Shown: in pieces, positions 55,889 through 64,000 of the stretch
Layout: every line of letters starts with the position of its first letter
Position numbering within the stretch: position 1 is the first letter of the stretch
Assembly (NCBI RefSeq): GCF_026343945.1
Contig: NZ_JAPKNJ010000003.1
Span: forward strand, 186,001-250,000
Length of the DNA: 64,000 nt
Direction: 5' to 3'
Source: Kaistia algarum
Lineage (GTDB): Bacteria; Pseudomonadota; Alphaproteobacteria; Rhizobiales; Kaistiaceae
The notes under the pieces: model-generated
Seen by the model: only the letters and a program-made list of their open reading frames with translations
Told to the model about the DNA's origin: nothing
Databases searched by the model: none
Translations under genes and position numbers: made by a program

Positions 55889-57640
55889 ATGCTGCGGTTC
55901 TCCTTGGTTCTGGTTGGCGTAGGTCTCTTGTCCACCCCAGCGCTGGCGGCGTCGCCTGCCCCTGTCGAGGGGCAGCGAGGCATGGTGGCGAGCGACCAGG
56001 CGCTTGCGGCGGAAGTTGGCGCCGAGATCCTGCGAGCCGGCGGCAACGCCGTGGATGCCGCTGTGGCGGTCGGATATGCCCAGGCCGTCGTCAATCCATG
56101 CTGCGGCAACCTTGGCGGTGGGGGCTTCTTGACGCTGCGCCTCGCCGATGGTCAGGCCGCGTTCATCGATTTTCGGGAGGCTGCGCCCAAGGCCGCCGGT
56201 CCTAATGTCTTTCTCGACGATCAGGGCGAAGTCATTCCGCGCGCCAGCCTGGATGGATGGAGGGCCGCCGGCGTACCGGGCACGGTCGCCGGTCTCGAGC
56301 TCGCGCTTTCGAGATTCGGCACAATGAAGCGCGCTGACGTGATGGCACCGGCGATCCGGTTGGCGCACGATGGCTTCATCCTCACTCGACCGGATGCCGA
56401 CATCATCGGGACGGGATTGGCTGCCTTCCGGGCGGATCCAGCTCTCGCTCAATACTGGCTCCGCGACGGCGAGCCGCTCAAGGCAGGAGATCGCTTGGTC
56501 CAAACGCAATTGGCAACGACGCTGCAGGGCATTTCCGATAAAGGGCCCGACTATTTCTATAAGGGCCCGATCGCCGCGGCGATTGTCGACGCGAGCCGCA
56601 GGAAAAACGGGCTCTTCAGTGCTGACGATTTTGCCAGATATGAGGCACGGATCGGCAAGCCCTTGGAATGCTCCTATCGGGGATACGAGATCCTGACGGC
56701 CGCGCCACCAAGCGCCGGTGGGCTCGCCGTTTGCGAGATCCTCAACATTCTCGAATTCTATCCCGTCGGCTATCTCGGTTTCGGCTCGGCTGATATGGTC
56801 CATCTGATGACGGAGGCCATGCGCCATGCCTTTGTCGACCGCAATTCCGCGATCGGCGACCCGGCCTTCGTCAAGAACCCCGTCGAGAGGTTGGTCTCCA
56901 AGGACTATGCAGCTGCCCTTCGGCTGACCATCGACCCGTACAAGGCGACGCCTTCCGAGACTTTGTCCGGCACCACGTCGCCCCATGAAGGCACCGAGAC
57001 GACGAGCTTCTCGGTCGTCGACAAGGCAGGCAATGCGGTCGCTGTCACCTATTCGCTCAACGCCTATTTCGGCGCCCGCGTCATGGCGCCGGGCACGGGT
57101 TTTTTCCTGAACAACACCATGGATGACTTCACCAGCAAGGTCGGCGCCGCTAACATGTTCGGCCTAGTGCAGGGCGCCGCCAACGCCATCGCGCCCGGTA
57201 AAAGGCCGGTGAGTTCGATGGCCCCGACCATTGTGGTCAAGGACGGCCGGCCCTTCATGGTGCTTGGGAGCCCCGGCGGGTCGCGCATCATCACCGCCGT
57301 CGTCGAGACGATCCTCAATGTCGTGGATTTCGGCATGACGATCCAGGAGGCGGTCAATGCGCCAAGGGTCCATGCGCAATGGCTTCCGGACATTCTCTTT
57401 GCCGAACCCTATGCGCTGTCGCCCGACACGGTTCGTGCGCTGGCGGAACGCGGTCATAAGGTTCGTCTGCAAAAACCCTGGGGTGCTGTCGAGGCCATTC
57501 TGCTCGGCAGCGGCGCAGCCCAGAAGGGCGAGTTGCCGTCGTTTGGCGACGATACGGTGCGCGGAGAGGTTCCCCGCCTAGGCTATATCTACGGCGGCCA
57601 TGACGCTCGCCGTCCGGCCGGAGCCGCGATTGCCGAATGA
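55889..57640 (+). CDS. ggt: Gamma-glutamyltransferase
   Basis: A 583-aa periplasmic gamma-glutamyltransferase that cleaves the gamma-glutamyl bond of glutathione. Signal peptide (LVLVGVGLLSTPALAA), then GMVASDQALAAEVGAEILRAGGNAVDAA, AVVNPCCGNLGGGGFLTLRL, and TMKRADVMAPAI. The autoprocessing/nucleophile Thr starts the small subunit in the HEGTETTSFSVVDKAGNAV motif, and the GSPGGSRIITAV oxyanion motif follows. An unusual Cys-Cys pair (NPCCGN) lies near the start of the large subunit. It belongs to the island and is near a GST gene. Confidence 0.93.
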   Translation: MLRFSLVLVGVGLLSTPALAASPAPVEGQRGMVASDQALAAEVGAEILRAGGNAVDAAVAVGYAQAVVNPCCGNLGGGGFLTLRLADGQAAFIDFREAAPKAAGPNVFLDDQGEVIPRASLDGWRAAGVPGTVAGLELALSRFGTMKRADVMAPAIRLAHDGFILTRPDADIIGTGLAAFRADPALAQYWLRDGEPLKAGDRLVQTQLATTLQGISDKGPDYFYKGPIAAAIVDASRRKNGLFSADDFARYEARIGKPLECSYRGYEILTAAPPSAGGLAVCEILNILEFYPVGYLGFGSADMVHLMTEAMRHAFVDRNSAIGDPAFVKNPVERLVSKDYAAALRLTIDPYKATPSETLSGTTSPHEGTETTSFSVVDKAGNAVAVTYSLNAYFGARVMAPGTGFFLNNTMDDFTSKVGAANMFGLVQGAANAIAPGKRPVSSMAPTIVVKDGRPFMVLGSPGGSRIITAVVETILNVVDFGMTIQEAVNAPRVHAQWLPDILFAEPYALSPDTVRALAERGHKVRLQKPWGAVEAILLGSGAAQKGELPSFGDDTVRGEVPRLGYIYGGHDARRPAGAAIAE

Positions 57641-57924
57641 GGCTCGGATTGAGTCATCCGGTCCCCCTATTGTCAGCGCGTCAAAACGAGGCGGGTCGCC
57701 AATTCCATCGGGACCGCCTTCACTCCATAGCCCAAGCCCGGCAGGTCAATGTCTGGAGCCTTAGCTTTCGGTGATGCGCCGCTCTTCCTCCGGAGCAACT
57801 GCCAGTTGTTTCCAGTCGAGATCCTCCTGAAGTTCGAGATAGTGGTCAGGGCCGACTTTGTCGCCGCCGCGGAACTGCGGCCGGCGGGATGCAGATGCAA
57901 AGAGATGCAGCGGTATAGAAATGC

Positions 57925-58662
57925 GATCGCCAGACGGATTCCGATGACGCCGCCAACGATCGCGGCCGCAAACCACAATGCCCTGTCCAACTCGGTGGCG
58001 GACATCGCCCCGACGATACGGCGCGCCTAGGCCCATGAGAAGAAATGCCAGAACATTGAGCAGGACCACGACCGTGGTCCACACTGCAAACGAATGCACC
58101 CGCATCCTCGGCGGAAAATCCACCTTCGTGAGGGTGGCGATCGTCATCGCGCTCGCCACGGGTGCAAGTACGGCCGATAGATGAAGCCGCTCGGCGATCA
58201 GCCACGTCGCAAACGCACAGTCAACGCAGCGGTGAACAGCAACAAGGCCGTTGCATCGTTGAACAGGCTCTCACCCTTGAGGAGAGCATCAACACGCCGT
58301 GCGACCGGCAAACCAGACAACACGGCGGTCGCAGCGGCCGCGTCCGGCGGGGCGACGATCGCGCCGAGTGTAATCGCCACGACCAGCGGCAACCCAATGG
58401 TCAGCCAGTTAATCGCGACGACGACGCCCGCAGTTGCCAGCACGGCGACGATGGCAAAGAAGATCAGCGGCAGCATCATGCGTCGTGCCGCGCCGACCGG
58501 AAAATCGTATGCCGAGTCGACCAGCACGGGCGCGATGAAGAGCGCGAGCATTGTCGGCGGATCGATCGGGATATACGGCGCACCCGGCAACATCGCCACG
58601 GCCACGCCGGCGGCCGCCAGGATGCCGGCGGCCCCTATAAAAGACCGCCGCCGCAATTTCAA
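57925..58662 (-). pseudogene. Frameshifted Na+/H+ antiporter (CPA1/NhaP type)
   Basis: Three successive minus-strand frames make one CPA1-like membrane protein. The first (58662-58198) has IDPPTMLALFIAPVLVDSAYDF, GAIVAPPDAAAATAVLSGLPV and LLKGESLFNDATALLLF, the core NhaP motifs with the ion-binding Asp residues. Near 58210 the frame shifts to WLIAERLHLSAVLAPVASAM and SFAVWTTVVVLLNVLAFLLMGL. Near 58025 it shifts back to RIVGAMSATELDRALWFAAAIVGG. The protein also lacks the usual N-terminal helices and C-terminal domain. The two indels could be sequencing errors, but the truncations make a pseudogene likely. Confidence 0.75.
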
Positions 58663-58814
58663 ACTGACCCACTACCCGTTGGCGGGCATGAGGCGCCGAT
58701 AGTGAAGAGCCAGCAACAATCCGACGGCTTTATGCTTTCACGACGAATGCTTCTCGATGCAAAGGTCTGAACATACGCCTTTCTTGAAGGTGCGATTGAT
58801 GATCCCTTGCTGGA

Positions 58815-60077
58815 TCATCCCCTTTGGATGCCAACTTGGCCCTTGGGGAACCGGGCTATAATCGCAGGGTCGATATTGAGGTGCTGCGACACCAGCTCGG
58901 GCGGAGTGTGGGTCAGCCAGTTGGAGAGGTCCACTTCCTGGTATTCCGGCGCTTTGAAGATCACCAGGACTTGAAGGTCCTCGGTGCCCGTATTCAGAAT
59001 GTAGTGACCTTGGTTCTTCGGCACGACGCCAACGTCACCCGCCCTGAAGTCGAAGGTCTGCGCCCTCGGGCCAGCATCGAACACGGTCATTCGGCCTTGG
59101 CCCTTGATCCAATATTGCCATTCGTCGGCATTTGGGTGCCAGTGCATGCGCCGAAGGCCGCCGGGCTTGATGGTCTCGAGGGCGGCGGCGATGGTCGTCG
59201 ACGCTTTGAAGTTGCGGCTATCAGCCAGATAGATGGTGCCCGCCTCGTTCTGCCGCACCGGTGTGGTGGCAGTGAGGGAGAAGGTGAATGGCTGTGGTGG
59301 CGTACCACCGGAGGCGACCGATGCCTGAGCCGCGGCGAGAGGACTGGCTTCCTTGCCCTGGAAGATCCAGAGGTCGTGAAGCGGAATGTTACGGAAGACC
59401 TCGGCAGACACACCGAAATTCTGCGCCAGGATCTCGGGTGGCGTATGGGCGATCCAGTCGGTCAGCAGCAGGGTGCTGAACTCCGACTGGTGGGCATCGT
59501 CGAACACCAGAAGAAACTCACATCCTTCCGGTCCGAGCCCCTGCAAAGCGTGCGGGCAACCTGCCGGAAAGAACCAGAGCTCTCCGGGTCCCACGTCCTG
59601 CACATAGGCCTGTCCCTGCTGGTCAAGGAGCGTAACTCGGCAACGGCCGGACGTCACGATGCCCCATTCATTGGCCAAGTGCCAGTGCAGCTCGCGAATG
59701 CCGCCCGGCCCGAGGCGCATGTCCACGCCGGAGACGTCCTTCGAGGCAGGAAACTCGGTGATGGTGACCTGACGCCCCCAGCCCCCGGCCTGAATGCGTT
59801 TCGGCATAATGTTGAAGGACGACCAGAGCATCGGCATGGTGCCGACATCGGTCGGCGGCGGACTCTGGAAGACGGGGAACTCTGCGGCCAGGGCCGGGTT
59901 CTGTGGCCCAGGATCGGACAACGCGCCGGGTGTGGAATTGATCGCGCCCTGCGGCGGTTCGTCCGGATTGCCGAAGGACGCCGCCTGCGCGGCCCCACCC
60001 GCGATTGCGGCGCCGCCAGCTGCACCAAGGGCCAACATGGCGCGACGCGAGATATCCTCCACTGTGAACTCCTTCAT
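58815..60077 (-). CDS. Bicupin oxalate decarboxylase-like protein
   Basis: A 420-aa exported bicupin. An N-terminal twin-arginine-like signal (ISRRAMLALGAAGGAAIAGG) precedes two cupin domains. Each has a metal-binding set: cupin 1 with RELHWHLANEWG and FFPAGCPHALQGLG; cupin 2 with LRRMHWHPNADEWQYWIKG and VPKNQGHYILNTG. This matches oxalate decarboxylases (Mn enzymes, oxalate to formate and CO2), with an oxalate oxidase or related cupin the alternative. Start at 60077 chosen because MKEFTVEDISRRAML gives the Tat signal; a longer frame to 60278 does not. It is the last intact gene of the IS-bracketed block. Confidence 0.85.
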   Translation of the reverse strand: MKEFTVEDISRRAMLALGAAGGAAIAGGAAQAASFGNPDEPPQGAINSTPGALSDPGPQNPALAAEFPVFQSPPPTDVGTMPMLWSSFNIMPKRIQAGGWGRQVTITEFPASKDVSGVDMRLGPGGIRELHWHLANEWGIVTSGRCRVTLLDQQGQAYVQDVGPGELWFFPAGCPHALQGLGPEGCEFLLVFDDAHQSEFSTLLLTDWIAHTPPEILAQNFGVSAEVFRNIPLHDLWIFQGKEASPLAAAQASVASGGTPPQPFTFSLTATTPVRQNEAGTIYLADSRNFKASTTIAAALETIKPGGLRRMHWHPNADEWQYWIKGQGRMTVFDAGPRAQTFDFRAGDVGVVPKNQGHYILNTGTEDLQVLVIFKAPEYQEVDLSNWLTHTPPELVSQHLNIDPAIIARFPKGQVGIQRG

Positions 60078-60261
60078 AAGCGGAGCCGCTCGGTCTCCGG
60101 GACCGAACGGTCCGGTCGCGGACGTGCGTCTTGGCTCCCAATGCGCACGCGATGCGAGATTAGCGGCATTTGGCGACCAGTCCACGACTTTCCCATGGGC
60201 TTGTTGCCGGCAGCGCCAGAGCGACGTGATGCTGGCGATGCGCCTGAAATCATCCCGTCCT

Positions 60262-60348
60262 TCAATAGCCGGCGGCAATGCCGTCGAGGCGAGGGTCGGA
60301 TGCGCCGCTTACCGCCTGGCCAGGCGGCGTGATGGCTTGGGCGGCTGG
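60262..60348 (-). pseudogene. C-terminal tail of a gamma-glutamyltransferase-family gene
   Basis: The minus strand ends a frame with AQAITPPGQAVSGASDPRLD then GIAAGY and a TGA at 60264-60262. The SDPRxDGxAxGY ending is a signature of gamma-glutamyltransferases, and the intact ggt at 55889 has a different tail. The rest of the gene is missing: an IS end begins about 20 nt upstream (60369). It therefore looks like a remnant truncated by IS insertion. Confidence 0.5.
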
Positions 60349-60368
60349 AACGCCTGGGAGAGATCTGA

Positions 60369-60529
60369 TCTGATCCCCGAGAACTGGATCGCTTGGAACT
60401 GGAGTTTTCCGCGGTAGCTTCCCCTGGCTGGAAGGAGCGGAAGACGATGCAGGCATCGAAGTTTTCGGACGCCCAGAAGGCGTTCATTCTGAAGCAGGGA
60501 GCCGACGGGATTCCGGTGGCGGAGATCCA
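60369..60529 (+). mobile_element. Left end and orfA fragment of an IS3-family insertion sequence
   Basis: The terminal sequence (copy B of the repeat, 60379-60434) is followed by an ATG at 60447 opening MQASKFSDAQKAFILKQGAD and GIPVAEI, the typical start of IS3-family (IS407-like) OrfA. Similarity stops at about 60529, where the LacI gene's end is reached at 60560. OrfB and the right end are absent, so the element is a dead fragment. Confidence 0.75.
60379..60434 (+). repeat. IS-end-like inverted repeat, copy B
   Basis: Plus-strand copy of the sequence at 50868-50921 (which is on the minus strand). The core GAGAACTGGATCG and the following CTGGAGTTTTCCGC match with two substitutions, and the flanking GGCTGGAAG is shared. 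The two copies lie in inverted orientation about 9.5 kb apart and read outward. Confidence 0.7.
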
Positions 60530-60559
60530 TCCTTCGAGGGACGGCGGCGGGCTCGGTTT

Positions 60560-61624
60560 TCACGGCCGTCGCGGTCCGGAACTGTCGCGGATGATCAATT
60601 CGTGCGGGACGACCTGGTGCTCGACGGGCGCGTCGCCTTCGATCATGCGCTTCAGATAGAGCACCGAGGCTTCCGCCATCTCGCGGCGCGGCAGACGGAC
60701 GGTGGTCAGCGGCGGATCGAAGACCTGCGAGAAGGTGAGGTCGTCGAAGCCGGCGACCGCGATATCGCGCGGGATGCGGAGCCCGGCGCCCTTTAGCTCC
60801 ACCATGAGGCCGAAGGCGGACTCGTCATTGCTGCAGAAGATCGCGTCCGGCAGCGGGCCCGCGGCGACGAGGCGATGGGCGACCGCCTTGCCGTCGCCGA
60901 GATGGAAGCCGCCGGGCAGCAGCAGATCCGGCCCGTCCGGCAGCCCTGCCTCGGCCAGAGCCCGGCGCCAGCCTTCGAGGCGCAGTCGCGAGACGAGCTC
61001 GGTCATCGGACCCGCGAGATGGGCGATGCGGCGGTGGCCATTGGCGATGAGGTGGCGGACGACGTCGGCCGCTGCCTCGACCTCGTCGATCTGGACCGAC
61101 GCGATGCCGCTGCCGGTCTCGGTCGGGCTCATCGTCCTCACCACCGGAAGCCGGCTGCCGCTCTCGATCCGGCTCCGAATCCGGGCCGGGCAGTAGCCGG
61201 ACGTCAGCAGGATCCCGTCGATACCGCCGGTGAACAGCTCGTCGGCCAGCCGGTCCGGCCGCTCGAGATCGACATTGGTGTGGCCGATCATGATGCCGTA
61301 GCCGAGTTCGAACGCCGCGCGATCGATATTCATCAAGAGGTCGGAATAGTTCTGGTTGGCAAGGTCGGGGATCAGCACCAAGAGGATCGCGCTCCGCTGC
61401 AGGCGCAGCGAACGGGCATGGCGGTTGATCTTGTAGCCGGCCTCCTGTGCCGCTCGTTCGACACGGATGCGCGTCTCCTCGCTGATCGGCGGCAGCCCGG
61501 CGAGCGAGCGGCTGACCGTCGAGGCCGAGACGCCGGCGAGACGGGCGATATCGGCCATGGTCGGCGACTTCGCGCGGGTGCTCTCCTTCAAGGGCGTGGT
61601 CTCGTCCTGCGTCTTCCTGGGCAT
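60560..61624 (-). CDS. LacI-family transcriptional repressor
   Basis: A 354-aa LacI/GalR regulator. The HTH and hinge read MADIARLAGVSASTVSRSLA and SEETRIRVERAAQEAGYKIN; the sugar-binding domain contains NYSDLLMNIDRAAFELGYGI, GIDGILLTSGYC, and PDAIFCSNDESAFGLMVELK. Start at 61624 is set by a GGGAGGCGAC ribosome-binding site. It is divergent from the isomerase/dehydrogenase operon; palindromes at 61756-61814 in between are its probable operators. Its stop lies just inside the island edge next to the IS3 fragment. Confidence 0.93.
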   Translation of the reverse strand: MPRKTQDETTPLKESTRAKSPTMADIARLAGVSASTVSRSLAGLPPISEETRIRVERAAQEAGYKINRHARSLRLQRSAILLVLIPDLANQNYSDLLMNIDRAAFELGYGIMIGHTNVDLERPDRLADELFTGGIDGILLTSGYCPARIRSRIESGSRLPVVRTMSPTETGSGIASVQIDEVEAAADVVRHLIANGHRRIAHLAGPMTELVSRLRLEGWRRALAEAGLPDGPDLLLPGGFHLGDGKAVAHRLVAAGPLPDAIFCSNDESAFGLMVELKGAGLRIPRDIAVAGFDDLTFSQVFDPPLTTVRLPRREMAEASVLYLKRMIEGDAPVEHQVVPHELIIRDSSGPRRP

Positions 61625-61752
61625 GTCGCCTCCCAAACCTCTCCCTCCGTGCCGAGAGCCAACGGCGTCCAGCCGGCAAACTAGCACGCCGCCACAGGGG
61701 ATCACTCGGCCATGGCTGCGGCGGTGCTGGCTTTGACACGCATTGTTGCCGC

Positions 61753-61814
61753 GCACAATCGATTGCGTCTTGCGCGCAATCGATTGCGTGATAGATGTTG
61801 CGCATTCGATTGCG
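61753..61814. promoter_or_regulatory. Three tandem LacI-type palindromic operators
   Basis: Three near-identical palindromes lie in the divergent region: a core CAATCGATTG (61756-61765), the perfect CGCAATCGATTGCG (61775-61788), and CGCATTCGATTGCG (61801-61814, one mismatch). Centre spacing is 21 and then 26 bp. The CpG-centred dyad is the form bound by LacI/GalR proteins, and the repressor gene is adjacent. The sites sit about 130-170 nt before the LacI start and 180-240 nt before the isomerase start. Confidence 0.75.
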
Positions 61815-61990
61815 CCAGCCGCTCCATCAAGGGGGTGAAGGCGCTGCCCGCGGGGAGGAGACCGCGCGGGCCTGGAGGACGACATGAACACGCCTGGTTC
61901 CGTCACCGGCGCGACCCCCGTCGCGCTGCCCGAATTCTGCTGCTCGCCGCCGCGCTGCGCCGGCGACCGGGCGCCCTTTTCCTTTCGGAC

Positions 61991-62764
61991 ATGAGACCCA
62001 TGGACATCAGCGACATTCTCTCGATCCAGCTCTATTCTCTCCGCGGCCTCGGTCCGCTCGAGCGCCAGCTCGATGCGGCCGCGGCGGCCGGCTTTCGTCT
62101 CGTCGAGACGATCGGCAGCCACCTTGCCGATCCGAAGGCGCTGAAGGCGGGCCTTGATCGGCGCGGCCTCGCGGCGCCGACCGGCCATGTCGGCATCGGC
62201 GATCTCCGCAGCGATCTGCCACGCATCATCGCGGCGGCGCAGCAGGCGGGCGTCAGCCAGCTCTACATGCCGGCCTATCCGGAGGCGGAGCGCGGCACCA
62301 CCGGCGCGAGCTGGTCGAAGGCCGGGGCGGAGCTCGGCGCGATCGCCGAGACGCTGAAGGCCGAGGCGATCGGTCTCGGCTATCACAACCATCATTGGGA
62401 ACTCGCCATTCTCGACGACGGCCGGCCGGCGCTCGAAAGCTTCTTCGCCGGCGCCGCCGGCTCGCCGCTCACCTGGCAGGCCGATATCGCCTGGCTGGCG
62501 CGCGGCGGCGTCGATCCCGTCGAATGGCTCGGCCGCTACAGCGCGATCCTGACCTCGGCCCATGTGAAGGACCAGGCGGCCGCCGGTATCACGGTCGACG
62601 ACGGCTGGACCGATGTCGGCGCCGGCATCCTCGACTGGCCGCTGCTCTGGCAGGCGGCGCGCGACAATGGCGCCGGCGTCATGACTGTCGAGCACGACAA
62701 TCCGAGCGATCCGGCCGGGTTCGCCGCGCGGAGCCACGCCTATCTCACCCAGATGACGGCCTGA
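61991..62764 (+). CDS. Sugar phosphate isomerase/epimerase (AP_endonuc_2/TIM-barrel family)
   Basis: A 257-aa xylose-isomerase-like TIM-barrel protein. Motifs: ISDILSIQLYSLRGLGPLER, LVETIGSHLADPK, IGLGYHNHHWELA (metal-binding HNH/HWE region), TWQADIAWLARGG (Asp), LTSAHVKDQAA (His), and MTVEHDNPSDP (Glu). These supply the metal site of the family. The likely reaction is epimerisation or isomerisation of a sugar; substrate unknown. ATG at 61991 or, three codons later, at 62000. It forms an operon with the dehydrogenase gene 47 nt downstream and is under the LacI operators. Confidence 0.88.
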   Translation: MRPMDISDILSIQLYSLRGLGPLERQLDAAAAAGFRLVETIGSHLADPKALKAGLDRRGLAAPTGHVGIGDLRSDLPRIIAAAQQAGVSQLYMPAYPEAERGTTGASWSKAGAELGAIAETLKAEAIGLGYHNHHWELAILDDGRPALESFFAGAAGSPLTWQADIAWLARGGVDPVEWLGRYSAILTSAHVKDQAAAGITVDDGWTDVGAGILDWPLLWQAARDNGAGVMTVEHDNPSDPAGFAARSHAYLTQMTA

Positions 62765-62811
62765 GCGGCGCAAGAAAACCGGGGCGTCGCTTGCGCCCAG
62801 ACCCATCATCG

Positions 62812-63900
62812 ATGCATCGGACAACACACGTGGAAAAGTTGAGAGTTGGCCTTATCGGCCTCGGGACCGTCGGCCAGGTGGTGCATCTGCCGGTCCTTGC
62901 TGGCCTCAAGGAGCAGTTCGAGGTCGTCGCCGTCTGCGACGTGTCGGCTCGCCTCGTCGAGCGGATCGCCGACAGCTACCAGGTCAAGGGACGCTACACC
63001 GACCACGCCGCGATGCTTTCGGCCGAGCGGCTCGATGTCGTCGCCGTCATCAATTCCGACGAGTATCATGCCGATTGTGCCGTCGATGCGCTGGCCGCCG
63101 GCGTGCACGTGCTGATCGAAAAGCCCGTCTGCCTGTCGCTCGCCGATCTCGACCGCATCATCGCGGCGCGCGATGCGGCCGGCAAGATTGCCTTTGTCGG
63201 CTATATGCGGCGCTTCGCCGGCGCCTATGCCGCGATGAAGGCCCGCCTCGCCGCCGGCCCGGCGCCGCTGCATGTCGCGGTGCGCGACATCATCGGCCCG
63301 AATGCTTTCTTCATCGGGCAGACCGCCGTGGTCGAGGCGGCCGACGACATCGCGCCCACGCTGATCGCCGAACGCCAGCATCGGGCGGAGACGCAGGTCC
63401 GCGACGCGCTCGGACCGGTTTCGACCGAAGCCGTTTCAGCCTACCGGCTGCTCTGCGGCCTCGGCAGCCATGATCTCTCGGCGATGCGTGGTCTCATCGG
63501 CGCGCCGCAGGGCGTGATCGGCGCCGGCAAGAAGAGCAGCGGGCGCTATGTCGCCGCCATCCTCGATTATGGGAGCTTCATGGCGACCTTCGAGATGGGG
63601 CTCGACCAGGTCGGCCGCTTCGATGCCTCGATCGAGGCCTTCACCGGCAGCGAGCGGCTCCGCATCGACTATGACACGCCCTTCATCCGCCATCTGCCGA
63701 CGCTGCTGACGGTGCAGTCGACGAAGGGGGACTCGCTTTCCGTCGCCATCGAGCGGCCGAGCTATCGCGATCCCTATACGTCCGAATGGCTGCATTTCCA
63801 CGACGTCATCACTGCCGGTGCGCCGGTCGACACCACGCTCGAGGATTCGGCCGAGGATCTGAAGCTCTTCGCCGATATCATCGCGGCCTTCCCGGATTGA
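62812..63900 (+). CDS. Gfo/Idh/MocA-family oxidoreductase
   Basis: A 362-aa NAD(P)-dependent sugar or inositol-type dehydrogenase. The N-terminal Rossmann motif is VGLIGLGTVGQVVHLPVLA, the characteristic EKPVCLSLADLD contains the catalytic-lysine motif (EKP), and the C-terminal domain includes SHDLSAMRGLIG and YTSEWLHFHDVITAG. Start ATG at 62812; a GTG at 62830 is possible. It lies downstream of the isomerase gene in the LacI-regulated operon. Together they should convert a sugar derivative by isomerisation and oxidation. Confidence 0.9.
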   Translation: MHRTTHVEKLRVGLIGLGTVGQVVHLPVLAGLKEQFEVVAVCDVSARLVERIADSYQVKGRYTDHAAMLSAERLDVVAVINSDEYHADCAVDALAAGVHVLIEKPVCLSLADLDRIIAARDAAGKIAFVGYMRRFAGAYAAMKARLAAGPAPLHVAVRDIIGPNAFFIGQTAVVEAADDIAPTLIAERQHRAETQVRDALGPVSTEAVSAYRLLCGLGSHDLSAMRGLIGAPQGVIGAGKKSSGRYVAAILDYGSFMATFEMGLDQVGRFDASIEAFTGSERLRIDYDTPFIRHLPTLLTVQSTKGDSLSVAIERPSYRDPYTSEWLHFHDVITAGAPVDTTLEDSAEDLKLFADIIAAFPD

Positions 63901-63970
63901 GCCGTCCAGGGGGTCGCGCCCAAGGTCGCATCAGCGGCTCAACATATCGTTCAAGAAACGGGAGGAAAAA

Positions 63971-64000
63971 ATGAACGAATCCAATGCTCGCCGGAGCGGC
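63971..64000 (+). CDS. Start of a further gene, cut by the window end
   Basis: Ten codons (MNESNARRSG) follow an ATG at 63971 preceded by GGGAGGAAAAA, a strong ribosome-binding site. The gene continues beyond the window. Context suggests it belongs to the same sugar operon, perhaps a transporter component, but nothing in ten codons identifies it. Confidence 0.6.
   Translation, partial: MNESNARRSG

Overview
The window reads as chromosomal DNA of a GC-rich alphaproteobacterium of the order Hyphomicrobiales (Rhizobiales). The evidence is the gene neighbourhoods: carB-greA-lrp-trxB followed by an LsrB/VtlR-type LysR gene with an AbcR-like small RNA beside it, the rpoD-dnaG-yqeY-carA cluster, DUF992 and SIMPL (DUF541) secreted proteins, an HlyU-family protein and large-serine-recombinase remnants typical of the group. 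The genus cannot be fixed from the sequence.

Layout. 0-3.7 kb: a sugar-type ABC importer whose binding-protein gene is divergent from the ATPase-permease pair, plus a ModE-like DNA-binding protein. 3.7-22.5 kb: mostly single housekeeping or envelope genes: flavoprotein, two MltB-like lytic transglycosylases, a YaiI/YqxD protein preceded by an unusual 25-codon leader ORF, a large autotransporter, an MFS exporter, an EF-G-like GTPase, DUF992, a CorA/ZntB transporter, cardiolipin synthase, a VOC protein, aspartate aminotransferase, MsrP and an alpha/beta hydrolase. 22.5-46.6 kb: the conserved core: AbcR-like sRNA, LsrB, TrxB, Lrp, GreA, CarB, zinc metallopeptidase, DUF1003, an AT-rich foreign-looking gene, a DUF6600/Pro-Ala-rich protein, HlyU, Uma2, RpoD, DnaG, YqeY, CarA, lipid kinase, SIMPL protein and type II NADH dehydrogenase.

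46.66-60.55 kb: an accessory region starting exactly at a tRNA-Ile2(CAT) gene. It holds a DUF2924 remnant, the N-terminal part of a serine recombinase, an inverted C-terminal recombinase remnant, a secretory lipase, an AraC/SDR divergent pair, small hypothetical proteins, a GST, a gamma-glutamyltransferase, a frameshifted Na+/H+ antiporter, a bicupin oxalate decarboxylase, a second gamma-glutamyltransferase tail, and an IS3-family left end. Two inverted copies of that IS end (about 50868-50921 and 60379-60434) bracket a 9.5 kb block, and one of them now encodes the C-terminus of the AraC regulator.

60.56-64 kb: a carbohydrate-utilisation locus with a LacI repressor, three clear palindromic operators, a sugar phosphate isomerase/epimerase, a Gfo/Idh/MocA dehydrogenase, and the first ten codons of a further gene.

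No CRISPR array or complete phage was seen. The most interesting signals are the leader ORF whose ribosome-binding site is a 15-nt perfect complement of the 16S rRNA 3' end, the LsrB/AbcR locus, the AT-rich Imm26-like gene, and the scrambled recombinase island.
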